A stretch of DNA of 64,000 nucleotides, from contig JAVGVS010000042.1 in the NCBI GenBank assembly GCA_032718565.1, positions 1,657,207 through 1,721,206 on the forward strand, written 5' to 3'. The stretch comes from Distichodus sexfasciatus. Lineage: Eukaryota > Chordata > Actinopteri > Characiformes > Distichodontidae. Position 1 is the first letter of the stretch, and each line of letters starts with the position of its first letter. Positions 36,501-51,500 of the stretch are shown here, piece after piece. The translations under genes and the position numbers were made by a program. The notes under the pieces were generated by a model. That model searched no databases, was not told the origin of the DNA, and saw nothing but the letters and a program-made list of their open reading frames with translations.

Positions 36501-39500
36501 AAATCCAGGCCCGGTAAAGTTAACACTGAGGTACTCATGAGCAAGGTACTGTGCCCAAGCACTGCTCCCTGGGCGCTTGTTAGCTGCCCACTGCTCCTTT
36601 ACAGATGGGTTAAATGCAGAGGTCACATTTGGTTGTGGTGCACTGTGTGCTGTGCTGTGTTCACAATGACAAATAATCACTCACTTTCACCACAACGCCC
36701 TCACCCAAATCTTGAGGATATGGCAACGGTTTGCTAGATCTCCTGTACTTACGATTGGTGTACCACTAAAAAATATATTTATGCAATGCAAACACACCTC
36801 ACTACCCCTTCTCTTTCTCTCAGTCTGAACATGTCCTACATTGCATCTTGGTTTTTTTTGTTTGCATTCTGCTTATTTTACAGCTGTACCAACACTGCAG
36901 TCACTCAACGACTTTGTCCAAACTTTTTCCTAAACATTTAAATGAACGCAAGCGCCATTTTAATCACTGTCCCCCCCAACTCTACGTCTCTGGACGCAGT
37001 CGCCGTGACTGAAGTTCCAGCTTTCAAACGATGAATCTTGATCCAAATCCTAAACATAACATTTCTTTTTCACTTTTGCTCATTTCATCATGCTTGCTCC
37101 AGATTCTTGAACAAAATATAATATCAACAGACAGAGATCATTTTATGCATGAAAACGTTATCCGAACTGGCACTGCGTGAACAAGTAATTGCCCCCTTTT
37201 TGCCCCTCATTACTCAGTCCAGCTATTAAGCAAATTTAATTAATAACAGGGCAACCGGACTAGACACACTCAGGCCCGCTGAAGCCGAGCATCACGTAAA
37301 CAGAACCTTTTCGGCCATGGGAATAGTCTGAAAGGATTTCGGTAAGAGGGCTGATACATATCAGTCTGGAAACAGTTACAAAGCCATTTCTAAAAGCGCC
37401 AAGGCTCCGCTGAGCCACACTGAGAGCTATTATCTCCAAATGGAGGAAACTGGGAATAGTGGCGAGTCTCCTCGGGAGTGGCCGGAATACCAAAACTCCT
37501 CCAAGAGTATAGAGATGACTCATGCGGGAAGTCACAAAGACAGTCAGAGAGCAACATCTAAGAAACTAGGCCTCAGATAAGGCTAGCATTCAGAAGCCCA
37601 CCGTTAGAAACAGACAGGGGCAAGAACGGTCTTTACGGGAGATTTCAAGGCTAACCAAAAGGGATATTTGGACTCATGTGGCCCACCGATGTGCCCCAAA
37701 ACGATAAGTATTATTTTTGCATGCTGACAAGTCAAAAGACTAAATCAAGAATATTTCAACAGTCAATGCTTTGCTGCTTGAGGGTCTGGGCAACTTGCCA
37801 TAAATTTGCAGAATTATGACTTTTGCTCTCTACCCTAAACTGTGAAGGAGAGCTGAAGCTTGAATGCTTGGTTATGCTACAAGATCTAGATCCGAAGCAC
37901 AGGAACCGCACCTCGGAATGCCTCAAAAATAAATAAATCAATAAAATGAAGGTCTTCCATGTTGAGTGTACTTGCTTGAGCTTAAATGTAGTGCTGAACT
38001 TTGCGGGAAGAATTAAGTAGACAAGACTCAAATCTGAGCTTTCTGAACAAATCTGAACATTTATGACTGCACATTTTAGACTAATTCAAGCTCAAGACAA
38101 CACAGTAAGAAAAAGTAAAACAGCATAACAAGGAGAAAGTTGGAAACCATAAAATGGAATATGTAACAGAAAACACTACTTTCACCCACAGAAAGAATTA
38201 GCAGGATTGTGCTGTTCCGGTACAGCATGACAGAAAAGTGTGAAAACGCTTTCCTTCACACTGCTGGAGAAGTAATCACAGTGTAAGGGGGGACTTATAA
38301 ACATGAGCTTCAACCCAAACCCTTTCAACAGGAGCTGCAACCCAAGAGGCAAAACGCACAATTTAACAAAACAGCCATTATCCACGTTAACTATAACAAA
38401 TTAACAGAAAATTTCTAAAAATCGAGAAGATGCAGAGAATGTTGGGAGTGACCTTTGGTCTCATTCAACTAACTGACACTTCAAGTTAGGTCACCTCATG
38501 TTATTGGCTATAACTGAACAGTTACTAGTTATTAGGGCCATTGTAGGGCTGTAGGGGGACAGACATTAAAGGTGATGTGTAGGCGTTCGATAAAGCGATT
38601 CAAGTCAACTGTAAGGTTGTAAGTAGAGACGCACCGATCCGATACGTGGATCAGATATTGGTCTGATAACAATCCAAATAGCTGGATCGGGACCGATCTT
38701 TTAAAATTGTAGGTTTTTCAACGCTTGCGTATGCGTGCGCGCTCAATTCATTCGACGTTCTCGCTAATTCTACAACCCCAAAATTATACACAACTATACT
38801 GTTTAATTCCTTAGCCACGCCAGCTCTCGCTCACAATCTCTGGGCTCCTCGTTGTGTTTGCTCACGGCCTTCAAACCACAGCACAGCACAAGGTGCACCA
38901 CAACGAAATGTGACCCCTTCATTTGACCGATCTGTGAAGGAGCAGTGGGCAGCACACGGTAAAGCTGTGCTTGAGGATGGTACCTTGCTCCTAAGTACCT
39001 CAGTGGTACCTTAACTGGTCCGGGATTCGTGCCGGTGACCTTCTGATCATGGGCCGAACTCCCTAACTGTTAAAGCTACCACCTTCCCTTTTAGCTGTTA
39101 AAATAGTAGCTTATCTGTAGCTCAGCTCCTATTAATCAGAAGTCGCTTGGAGTGTTCAAAAATAGCTTCAATACTTCATAAAAAGTTTATAGCGAGGCTC
39201 TATGACAGGGCTTTAAATAAGTTCAAAGAAAGTGCCCCCAACGTGGCAGTCTGACCTGCAGTCGCATTCCGTGCAGGTCTTGGCAAGCAAAACTTGGCAC
39301 GACCAAGTGTCATTAAGTTGTTCTCGTCTTAGATTTCATATAAAAACCTCTGAAACCACTCCTTGTGCCAAGCATGCGCAAGCAGACGAGGGGAGGGTTT
39401 GCCGAGAGGGTCCGTCCCCCCGCTTATTTCATCTCGAATCGGGTATATTCATTTAAATACATTAAAGCGTAATACCTGCGAGACGTGATCCGTGCGACCT

Positions 39501-42500
39501 CTCCTTTCTGCTTGACTCCGACTCGTTTCAAAACTATTAGCTCTTCCCCCAAATCGATAGTCATTTAAAAGATAAATGACTTACGGCGTCTCCGCGTTCC
39601 GCAGCTCAGAGGCTTGTGAACGCGACGTCGTAAATCTCAAACGCAGACGTAACGGGGGCCAAGAAAACTTTAAACATTGCCATTCGTTGGAGGGCACGGG
39701 AAGGGCTCGTCTAGGAACGCGGACGGCCCGGGACGGCCGACGCTGAATAATTCATGCCGTGCGGCGCAGAGCGGGGACGCGGCTACCTGGAAGATGCTGG
39801 AGAGGTCGCGCAGGTTAAAGATGTAGTGGAACTTGATGGCGGTGGGCAGGAAGGTGGTGGTCACGCGCTGATGGAAGGCCAGGGCCAGCTGGACCAGCTG
39901 AGGACAGCTCTTGCGGAGGGCTGGGGCAAAGCCTTCGCCGCTCAGGTGCTGGCCCAGGATGCTGCAGTAGATGGTAGTCAGGGCCTCCGCGCCGGGAAAG
40001 GAGAGGGCAAAAACGGAGAAGTGGCGCTGAGAAAAATGGAGACAGAGGAAAAAAAAAAAGGAGAGCAGGGTCGACGTGAGTGAAGAGAGTACAGCACAAA
40101 ATGTGAACACACGGCTGCCCGTCTAGGATTGTTTAAGCTGCGGTTAAACTACGGGCACTTTGTTTAATCTTGAAGCAAAGAACTGTCTCGGTCTATAGCT
40201 CCAAAAATCAGTGTTCTCTTTTCAACCTACAAAAATGCATGAATTTTTGGGCTGGTGACGACATTAAAAGGACTAAAATATTACTTGCTTAAAAATTGCC
40301 TCTAAACCTGGCTCGTAAATGGAGTTAATATGTGGGAAGGTGGTGGGGAACAGGAATGCACACTTTAGGATTACGTCTATGCTCTTTGAATATAACTGTG
40401 ATGACGATTGGATATTTTTTTTGTTTTTTGTAATTGCTTTCTTGCACTTTTATACGTCATTAATTTTTCTATGTAATCCTTATGGAAGTAAGGACAAGTT
40501 TTTCAGTTTGTTTAAATTTAAAATGTAATAAAAACATCTTTGAGAACAAAAAAAGTTTCAGTTTGAGGCTGCACAAATCTGATTACTTTCCCACTTAGTT
40601 TGCCTAAAAGAAAACATTATGTGAATTTTTGGCATTTGAGTGATTGAAGGCTTAGTTTTAAAAAGTGTTTCTTGGTCTGCGGCTGCAAAAAGTTGATTCC
40701 TTTAGTTTACCTTTTCAAGAATTTTTCAGACGTGACAGCATTATAGTGACAGAAACCTAAAACTAATCCTAGAACAAGTTTTGGGTTCAAGTTGAAGCGT
40801 TTGCTTCAAGCTAAAACTGATCCTAGAAGAAGACAACTTTTGGGTTCAAGTCGAAGCATTCGCTTTAAGCTAAAACTAATCCTAGAACAAGACAACTTTT
40901 GGGTTCAAGTCGAAGCGTTCGCTTTAAGCTAAAACTAATCCTAGAATAAGACAACTTTTGGGTTCAAGTCGAAGCGTTCGCTTTAAGCTAAAACTAATCC
41001 TAGAACAAAACAACTTTTGGGTTCAAGTCGAAGCGTTCGCTTTAAGCTAAAACTAATCCTAGAATAAGACAACTTTTGGGTTCAAGTCGAAGCGTTCGCT
41101 TTAAGCTAAAACTAATCCTACAACAAGACAACTTTTGGGTTCAAGTCGAAGCGTTCGCTTTAGGCTAAAACTAATCCTAGAATAAGACAACTTTTGGGTT
41201 CAAGTTGAAGCATTCGCTTTAAGCTAAAACTAATCCTAGAACAAAACAGCTTTTGGGTTCAAGTTGAAGCGTTCGCTTTAAGCTGAAACTAATCCTACAA
41301 CAAGACAACTTTTGGGTTTTTTTGCTAATAACATGGATGGAATCCAGAAGTGGTCCCACAGTAATCAATTCCGATACATTTTAAGTGATCCAGCAGATTG
41401 CATGACTAATTACTTTTTATTCAGGCATTTTGTAATTAGTGCCTGAATGCATTTTTTCAATTTAGTCTGCCGTACAGTTCAGATGGTGTGTGTCTGTGTG
41501 TGTGTGGGGGTTGGTGTGGGTAAGATATGCTTCAGCTACCTGCAGGCGTGGGTTAATAGTGAAGCTGCCTGCAGTGGGATTCATGCAGGACACGTACTGT
41601 ACGTTGTGAATCTCCTTCAGCTGCAGTTTGCTCCTATCGTACCTGGAAAACACCACACACACACACACACACTCACTTCTCTGCATGCATGGCCTGCCAC
41701 TGCCCAAAATCTGCAGCTCCGAAAGATATACAGATCTCAGCTATTTCTCTCCCGCTCATACCTCCTTTAAATCAGGCCTAGCTGCAAAGCGCCACGCTGC
41801 ATTCTGTCTGTTTAATAACAAACCTTCTCCAGCAGTGTCGCGTTGCAAATTTAACCCAGCCGCAATCGTCCCAATTTGTTGGATTCGCGACGATTTACTC
41901 ATCAAATATCACGAGCAGGAAAAAAAGCAGCCTAATTGCAGACATCACGGCAATTACCTGCCGACAGACATCCGCCGCGTCTCGAGAGGAAGCGTATTTT
42001 TAGCAGCACGGATCGCTGGAATTCATTTAACTCCTGTCTTCCTGTCTGTGTAGGTTCTCAGTCATTCAGGACATGGTAGTGTCTTGAGAGCTCGAAGTAA
42101 AGGCAACTGATATCCGACAATTTTTCTCCACTTATGCTACTCAGTCGCTCGTCCCATCTCTGGTCAACTCTAAACTGGACGACTGCAACTCTCAACTGGC
42201 TGTACTTTAATTGAAGGCGCAAAGTCTACTTCAAAACGCAGCTGCAAGGCCAGTCTACAATGTTGCTAAATTCTGACATACCATATCTCTACTCCTGTGG
42301 CCACTTGCATCAGGTTGAAATCCCTAACACAATGCCATCATGACTGAGAATGGACCTCCTTACTTAGACCCTGACCACTTCCTGTCCTCTCCAGGGCATC
42401 AATAGTTGCTTATCTTGAACCTCCATTACGCAAAAGAAGATGAATCAAGACTCTTTTCAATCCTGGTTCTTCTCACCGTCAGAACTGCCGAGTCTCAGCC

Positions 42501-45500
42501 CAGGTTGTTGCCCCTCACAACGACCCACCAAGGGTAAACACCTGGAGTTCCTCAACAGATTTCTTTAGAACTAATTTTGGATTTGGCTGGAGAGGTGAAA
42601 CATCTTCAAGAATAATACACATAGTCCAGTAGCCTTTGATTCAAGCTCTAAAGACTCCACTGCTGCGGCAAATGGTGCAGGATCTACCTTAACATCAGGA
42701 AAGGTTCGGGGTAAGTGGTGTTGAATACCAGTGGTTGTAGTCCATGTGCTGACGGATGAGGGTGTGGGGCTGCACCGTGCCATATGCGTCCACCTCCGGC
42801 ATGTTCATGTCGTCAATGAAGTAGATCAGCCGCTTGCTTCCCGGGGGGCCGTAGTTTCTCCCCGCTTTCTTCTCCAAAGGCTTCTCCAAAACGGCTAGAA
42901 CAGTCGGATTCAAATAGCACAGTTCATACACGAAACAGCATGCACGTTTGAGAAGATCAGAAGGCTTATTTTGCTTATTTGACTCATTTCAGGGACATGC
43001 TTCCCCGAGCAAGATGGGTTTAAGGGTCTTGCTCATGGACTCAATGGTGGTAGTGCTAGAAGCAGGATTTGCGAGTCTTGAAACCACAACCTCTTGGTCA
43101 AAAAACCTATTCTACCAGTAGACCACCACCATCATACCCATGTAGGTTTGGAAAATTGAATAATCAGTAGATTTGAAGTCTAGAAGAAGAACAGGTTCTT
43201 TGTGCAGTGCAATAAAACCATCTCCAATTTTTTTGGCACTCAGAGAGAGCTGGTTTTGAACCCATAAACATATGGTCTCTCGTACTGTCTGGCACTGCAT
43301 AGAGTTTAACTGCTGCATAAATCTGCAGTAGTGTGTCTGCATCTGCTGAGTAAATCTGTTTTATTCAGTCAAAAACAAAAACCTCAAGGGCTACCACTAC
43401 TGAGCCCGTGAGCAGGGCCCAATTAATCCCAAGTTGCTCCAGGGAGACTGTCCCTGTCATTAGCGAAAGAAAGTTGTTCGGGATAATGCTACGTTCACAC
43501 CAAGACCTACTAAAGCTGTAAAATCGCTTGAAGTAATTGACTTTCTATTGACAAATGCAACAAGAACCATAAGAGCAATAAAAGCGACGAGCGTCAAAGT
43601 TTGGGTAACTACAGCAACAAAAAAACGTTGAAGACAGCTTAACTTTATGCAAATTATTAATGACAATCGGAATGTAGACGTTCTTTGCTTGCAAGGATCC
43701 CAGAGAACATACTCGGAAACTTTGGTTCCTACCACACGTTTGTTCTGATCAAAATGATGCATGAGAAGCTGATCACGGCGATCGCAGGGCACCCCGTCTT
43801 GTACGACCTGACCCCTTTCGCCTTCAGAGATCGTTACAAGAAAGCACAGGCGTGGGCTGAAGTGTCCGGGTACCATGCTACTTTGCATACTGAATTATTT
43901 TTGCACAATATATTTTTCAAATTTACTACACTACAAAACTTTCGTAATGTACAGTACGTAATTCTGTTCTTGGCTGTAATTAGATCGATTAGCCTCTGCT
44001 TGTCCGGACCTCTTGTATTTAAGTACCTTATATAGTTTTTTTGGGCTTTGCAACAGCAACAACAGCACAGCACAGCTTGCTGTCGCACTGGCTACAAGCA
44101 TGCGGCTCCTTTAAGCAAAATCGAACATTCGAATGACGTCATGAGCGACATGGGTGACAAGAGCCAACAAAAATATTTTGACGGCTATGCTTTTGAGCGT
44201 CTTCAGCAATTTTACAGCTTTAGCAGCGCTTGGTATGAAGGTACAGTTAGAGTGTCCGCTTAAAAGGAAACTGCGACACAAAGCAAAAGTATAAATCAGC
44301 ATTTAACATTTAACCCACTAGCTTGCCGTCGGTGTACTAACTTCTGACTTTTCTCTAACGGGATTTGCTAAGGCGTGTAGTCGGACAACAGTTGTTGGTT
44401 TAAGTCTTCCAGATTGAAGAAGATTACAAAGCACTGTTGTGCATCCGCTAAATGCTGTAAATGTAAATAAACACATAATATTTCTGTGGTGGTATTATAT
44501 TCATCTATAGACCAAAGAGGTCGCAGGTTCAAATTCAGCTCTACCCTACCTTTAGCACCACCCCCTGAGAAAAACCTTAAGCCCCGGTTACTCCAGGGAG
44601 ACTGTCCCTATAATTAGAGAAAAGCACCTGTGGAAAAACACAAATGTAAATATTATTGTCAGTTATTGGCGTTACATTAGTGAGCATCTTCCCCAAAAAA
44701 GCCTTAGAGGCTGTCACGGCCCTTTATGTAAACGCCGAATAGAAAAACCCAGCGATTTTTCTGGTGCGTGCCTTTGTGAATTCAGTCTAGACCCCTCCTG
44801 GCCTTCTCTTTTCTCCCTATCTGCTTTATTTTTGCAGCGTGAAAAAAGAAGGGTTTGTGATCCCCAGCGTGGATGGAGAGCTCAGAGGAAAAGCGGTGGG
44901 GGCGGCGAGGAGGGGCTGAAGGGATGGATGGCGGCACCGAGTGATGGATATCAAAGTCAACAGATTGAAAAGGCAAGGGGAGGACAAACAGCACAAAAGA
45001 GCAGCTGACGGGCCAGCGAGAAACGCTATGGTGTTACGCTTCACAACTCGCCGTCCCCCGTTCCCCAAACAGAAAAAAAAACCCACCAAAAAAAAAAAAC
45101 CACAGTTTCCAGAAAGCTCTACTTGTAACTCTTTTCGAGTGGAAATTTGGTGAAATGAATACAAAAGTGTCACGCACATATATGTACGGAGTCCAGCACA
45201 TGTCAAAAGTTTGGACATGCCTGACCGCATATACTCCTCAGACATTTTCATCAGAGGACTTCTGGACTTTCAATGCAGGAAATCTGACAACAATCTGACA
45301 AATAGTTCTGAAACAACTATTTTTTTGTGTATTACATTAGAAGAACAACAATGTGTGGAAGTCATCTCAAGCTCCTGGGTGGAAGAAGGCTGAGTGTCCA
45401 GACAAAGGATGCTAACATGAATGAATAGTGCAAGTAAAAACAGGTTTGTGATGTTTAATCCACGCACTTGTGGTCACTGCACACTTTCAGTTGTGTTTTT

Positions 45501-48500
45501 TTGTGTGTTAACTGTCTAATTGTCTAAGACCCTTAACTCCAAGTTGCTCCAGGGGGAAACCGTAGCCGTAATCAGGAGATTGAAGCCTCTCTAGATAAGT
45601 CTGGATAAAATTCACATGAATTTGAAAGGTTATTATGATTCAAATGACATAAATAGTGCATAAATAAGTCTGTGTTCAAGCTTTTGACTTGTTCTGTATG
45701 TCACCAGAAATTTGTGACATAAATACAGTACACACTGTACATACACACATCTGTGTATGTAAATGTGTACATATCGATATCTCACTCACTCACTCACCAC
45801 CCCCACCATTAATCTATCTACACATATGCATACAAATACATGTATGTACAAATGTACATGTACAAATGTACAAATATGTCGCTCGTCGCAACAGAGGTTT
45901 CCGTGAAATATGACCGTTTATGTTGCGTGGGGTAAAATTTTGGATTTTTGGTTTTTAGTGTTTTGAAACAGTGCAAGGTCTATACTGCACTGCTGGGAAT
46001 AAATAAACCCTTTCCATCCTAAAAACGTGACTTTCTTGAGGTGAGGAATTCAATTCCAGCAGAATGTTAAAAGTTTTTGTTTTGACCGCTCTACGTCAAT
46101 ATTTACGGTAAATCCACGTGGTGACCAGGGGTGGAAGTAACGAATTACAAATACTCACGTTACTGTAATTAAGTAGATTTTTTTGGGTCCTTGTACTTTT
46201 ATGAGTAGTTTTTCAAGTGTGTAATTTTACTCATACTTGAGTACAATTTACACCATGTAATCTACTTCGCTACTTACAAAATCAAAAGTCGCTACTGAAC
46301 ACGCCCACAATTTGAATTAATATTCAAACCTTTCATTTGCATCTTTGCAGCCAATAAGGCTGTGCAATCGCGACCGCGCCAATTAATCTATGACGTAAGC
46401 GAAGAATAAACTCTGCTGCAGCAGCAGCCACAGGTGTCTGGAGGTACTACACAGTGGAGTACAAACTGATTTATAGACTGAGGATTTGGAGACAAAGAAG
46501 CCAAAATGGAGCCAGAAGACAACACTGTCAAACATGAAAATGATGGAGGAAAGACGGAGGACGAGTGCCCGCTGCCTGTTGTTCGCAGTGTATTGGGAAA
46601 AGTTTAAACTGTTCTATGCATGTTCAAAAACATTTCTGTCATTGTTTTAACAAACAAAATCCCTGCTTTATATCTACATTTATTTACAAAACAAACTGCC
46701 TTTCTATACCTGGTTCATCTGAGAAATGTGCGTTGAACGTTGATATTTTATACTGGTGAATCGAAACAAATGCCTGCTATTGACGACGCAATAAAACATC
46801 CATCGGTTAAAAAGTAATTAGTACTCTGAGTAGTTTTTGAGAAGAGTACTTTGTACTTGTACTCAAGTATTTTTTAACACCAGTACTTTTACTTGTAATT
46901 GAGTACATTTTAACCAATGTAACAGTACTTGTACTTGAGTACAAATTTTCAGTACTCTTTCCACATCTGGTGGTGACTAGCATGAAGATATTTCTCCGGA
47001 ATCCATCTTCATCTCCCGAGTTCAGTTAACCTAACGCAGGTAGGCTATCCGTGTGGCTGTGAGTGCTACGTCGACAGTCAACTTCAAAGGCAAATTTCTC
47101 TGTTTTTCACTTTGTGCGACAGGAGAAACCCGACTCCTTTGAATGCTGATATCTCAGTCATATGTCATGCAAACATAATGACTCAATTTTGAAAATCTGC
47201 GACAAGCGACTGGTTTTGCCGTGCAGAGTCACGTATATGTACTGTATATATATATATATATATGAGAAAACATTACTCCTCACTACTGTCTTGTGATGCA
47301 CATGCGACTACACGGACAATCTCATCCAAGCCACAAACTTTTCCAGGAATACTGTTGATGTTTACAGACGGAGTACATTGCTGCTAATCTGAGTGCTTTT
47401 ACTGAAAAAAGGTAGAATTGCATCCCATGATTGTAACTGTAAAATTGAAATTTGTGCTTCTCTCCTCGTGAGTGCTGCTAAAATCGGAATACATTATTGA
47501 ACCACTACTGATTGTAATTTCTCTCCCCCGACTGTTATGATAGTAGCACGTCCTATTGAACCTTACTGTACATATTACCGATTGTAGTCTTCTCTGTTTG
47601 AACTGCTGTCACTTCATATAACAGACCGCCGGTTTTTAGAATGTCACAGTCATCTGCCACAAATTATGTGCACATGCAATGCAAATATAATTCCTGGACT
47701 AAAAGTGCAGTTTTACAGTAAATGATGCATGTAACTATATTGCATGGTCTCTTCTGTACATCCAGTTTAGAGTTTCTATGTATATATTTGCTTACTCTAT
47801 GTGCCTGGTTTTGGTTTTTTTTGTACTGTGGTAAGCTGGAGCCACGTCATCTCTGCTGTATACAGGTTTACTTTGACTTTGACTTGATATATTCTCTCTT
47901 TTCCGGGACAGATCTACATCTCCCACAATCCCTGTGCATGACTCGGAGCTGCGACACAATAACGCGATGGATGCACAACTGGAATAAACGCTGAAAATAT
48001 CAAGTAAATACCTGTATTGTGAGTAGAAAGCTGGTTATTGTTATTTATCAGCTAAAATATGAGTTTTGTCTGTAATAAAAGGGGAAGATTCGACTGCACT
48101 GGAGCGTTTTTGCGAGCGAGTCGCGAGCGCGCAGACACACAGCACGTTAACATCACGAAGAACGTCATTTATGCATGTCTACGCATTTACTTCTGTTTGT
48201 GTGCACGGAATAACAGAGGCAGTGCTGTTTTTCTTGGGAACCAAGTCGTCTGCTTCCGTCTCCAATTAATTTCACTGAAATTATATGTGTGGATATTCAC
48301 TTCTCTCTGTACACGCTCGCTTCCTTCCACTTCCACTACAAAACGTGCGTGCGCTAGGAGAGTGTCCTGGATGGACGGTGGAGTGGGGCGTCTGATTTGA
48401 GAGGGCAGAGAAGCCAAACTCGAAAGTTACGTACATGCTGTCTGTTTAACAGTAACGTGAAGATTTGTACTCGATGTTGACGATATAGTCATTTACTACT

Positions 48501-51500
48501 GTACATCGCATGTGGAATCGTATATTCCATATTGTGTATATTCCATATATTGCCCATCCCCACTCATGACCACACACATACACACACACACACGCACACA
48601 CACACATCCTTGTACTTATATAGTCGTGAGGACCTCCACTGACTTCTATATTACTGTATCTAAATAATACTACACCTAACCCTAAACATAACCCTAACCA
48701 TAACCTCAGGAACCAAAAGCTAATCTTTCTACACTTTTAGTTTTGCAAATAAACTTGTATTTTTTTGTGTAAAAGCAATTTAAAGAAGTGAGGACCACTA
48801 AAAAAGTCCTCACTTCCCAAAAATGTCCTCACTCTGCTGGTTAAAAACTCATTTTGGTTCTCACTAAGTAGCAAGTACAAGAACGCGCACGCACACACAC
48901 ACATATATACCTTGCAGCATAGCTGAGGTGGTGTAGTAGTTGAAGGGCACATTTTTGATGGTGTACTTCTCGGGGTCCAGCAAGGCGAGTTTGCCTCCCA
49001 CCAGGACGGACTTCCCCGTGCCGGCGTTTCCCACCAGCATGACGGGTCGCCTCCTCTCCAGCAGCCGGTCCATGAAATAACTCACCCGGATGGTCTCGAT
49101 GGTGTGGACCAGGCAGGCCTGCGGAACACAGGAGCAGGAGCTTTTTACCCACATGAAAACATAAAACTCGAGGCTGTGAAGGTGGGGACCCTTTTACATT
49201 TGAGCACCGAATTACGAGGCGTGTCAGGGTCCAACCTGGAGAGGAACGTCCGGGTCCATTTCAAACGTGGGAACCATCTTGGACCACGGCTCGAACTTCT
49301 TCGTCTCCGGGTCGATGTAATAGTCGAATACGGTGCCTTGAGAGGGGAACTTGATGGTTTTGAACTCGGTGACCCACCACTTGCTGAACTCCACTCTGTA
49401 ATCCACCAGCTGTGTGGAAAAGCATAATAAGCGTCGAGTTTTCCGCTGAATGATATACGCATAATAAGCCGGGAAAATGCACACGCTAACCAAAACAGTT
49501 CAGCGACAACAAGAAATGAGGTGAATTAAATGCCATCTGTGGCATTGTCTCGGAAACTTCCTTAATCGCTTCGGAAACGAAGCAAAAACAGTGCCAAAAT
49601 TGGCCTGTACCTGATCCTGGAACAGAGTGCCGCCAAAGGCCCAGATGGCGGCGAAGACGAAGTAGAGCTCGTAGAGTTCTTTGGGGCAGTCAGGTGGCGT
49701 GTGCTCTGGGGTCAGCAGACACTCCAAGAGGTGGCACAACATCTGGACCACGCTCTGCTCGGGGATCGGGATGATCTTCTTAAACCTGCGGCACAGGAGC
49801 AGATGCGGCAGAGTGACCACAGAAGAGACAGAAAAACAATTGGAAATATCGATGGGGTGAGCTGAGTCTTGAACAAAACAAGCCGAAGGGAGGGAACGGA
49901 AATGAAGCGGCACTTGAGGCAGGGTTTCATGAGAGCGCCTTCCCGAGCGCTCCATTACTTCGAACTTAAAGCAATGTCGGACATTTCGGGGCAGAAATCA
50001 ATCTGGAATGACCTCATAACTGCTGGAAAAAGGTTCATTTTCAGGGGTGTAACGATACATCGATCTACAATGATGACAACGGGTGGTTTCATCAAACTTT
50101 TATTAAACACAGTAACACAGACTGTGAGCAGCTCAAAAATAAAAACGTCTAAGGATATTTTAGTTGCTTTTTGTGATTTGATGTAAATGAAAGTGATTGT
50201 GTTCAACCTCATATTGAATCGCACTGAAATCATATCGTATCAGACTCAATTTGATGTCCACTGAAACGATATCACACCCATATTTAAGGGACAGTTCAGA
50301 AATGACAGGTCTCGGGTACAACAGTCATCCTTTGGTAAATCGATTATCGTTACATTCATGTGTAACTTTTCCAGACGCCCTAGGGGCTGGATAGAGACAA
50401 TGTGGAGCTACTTTATCTACCTCTAGTGTTAGGCTCCACCTGGATGCTTCTCCAGCAGCCGTTCTGCACCAGAACACTCACTACACGTTAGCTGAGGTGC
50501 TAAAGGGTCAGGTGAGAATTCAGCGGTTACAGATGATTAGAACTCCAGATTTGAAAGGGCCACATCATGAGGATCACCAGGGTTCCACTCCGACTCTTTT
50601 AGAAAAATGCCCAGGGATCTTCAGTGACCTCAGAGTCAGAGGTTTTTCCATCTTCATCTTCCATAACTGGTGTTATTTGTGTGTGTATGTATGCACTGCG
50701 TCCACAATTGTTATGCAAGTGAGTTTTTGGACCTTTTGGACCTATTTTCCAACTCCAAGCTATATAAACTTGCCAAAAAAAGAGAATTAACTGACAGTGC
50801 AAAGTTAAAAAATTATAAAATGCCTTTCAGAGAGATGCAATGCTCTTGAAATAGCTAAGATATTGAGATATCGCCAAACAATCAAACATTTTGTTCTTCA
50901 AAGTCAACAGCGTTCTAAAACACCGGTGGAGAAGAAAAGATGCAAGTTATCTGCAAAAGACTTAAAAAGAATTCAACGTGAAGCTACCACAACCCGAACT
51001 TACTGCCAAAATCTAGTTCCAACCTTACTGCCAGTTTCTAGAATACATGTTCTTCAAGCAGGGGTAGAGGAAGAAGTCAGCATCATTAAAGAAGGCCATG
51101 ATTTTTATGTAGAACAATGCTATATCACATGCACACAAGTATGTGAGTCGTGTTCAGTGGTGGTGGTGTTTCAGGCCAACAAGTAGGTTGCAGTTCTGGC
51201 ACTGAAGGAAAAGGAGTTCTGGTAGCTTTACATTTAATTCTTTTCCAGTCTTTTGCAGGTTCATTTGCATCTTTTCTCGTCCGCCTGTGTTTTATGATCC
51301 TGCTGACTTTTTGCAACAAAATGTTACAGCCGAGGGGCAAGATGTTACCACTTTTTGTTGGGTTTTCACGGATGACACAAAGTCTGCCTCTTTTGCACAG
51401 TGAGTTAAGTGAAACAGTTTAGTTACAGTGCGCTGGTGATGGCACAAAAACAGTGCAGACAAAAAACTGGACAAAACAAATAAAACACGAGAAGACGGTA

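Noticed and set aside
40750..41318. CRISPR array
   Set aside because: Units are contiguous 59-bp tandem repeats with no spacers, in a eukaryotic intron.
48665..48710. Interstitial telomere repeat
   Set aside because: Only a few irregular CCCTAA-like motifs within a known-looking dispersed repeat.
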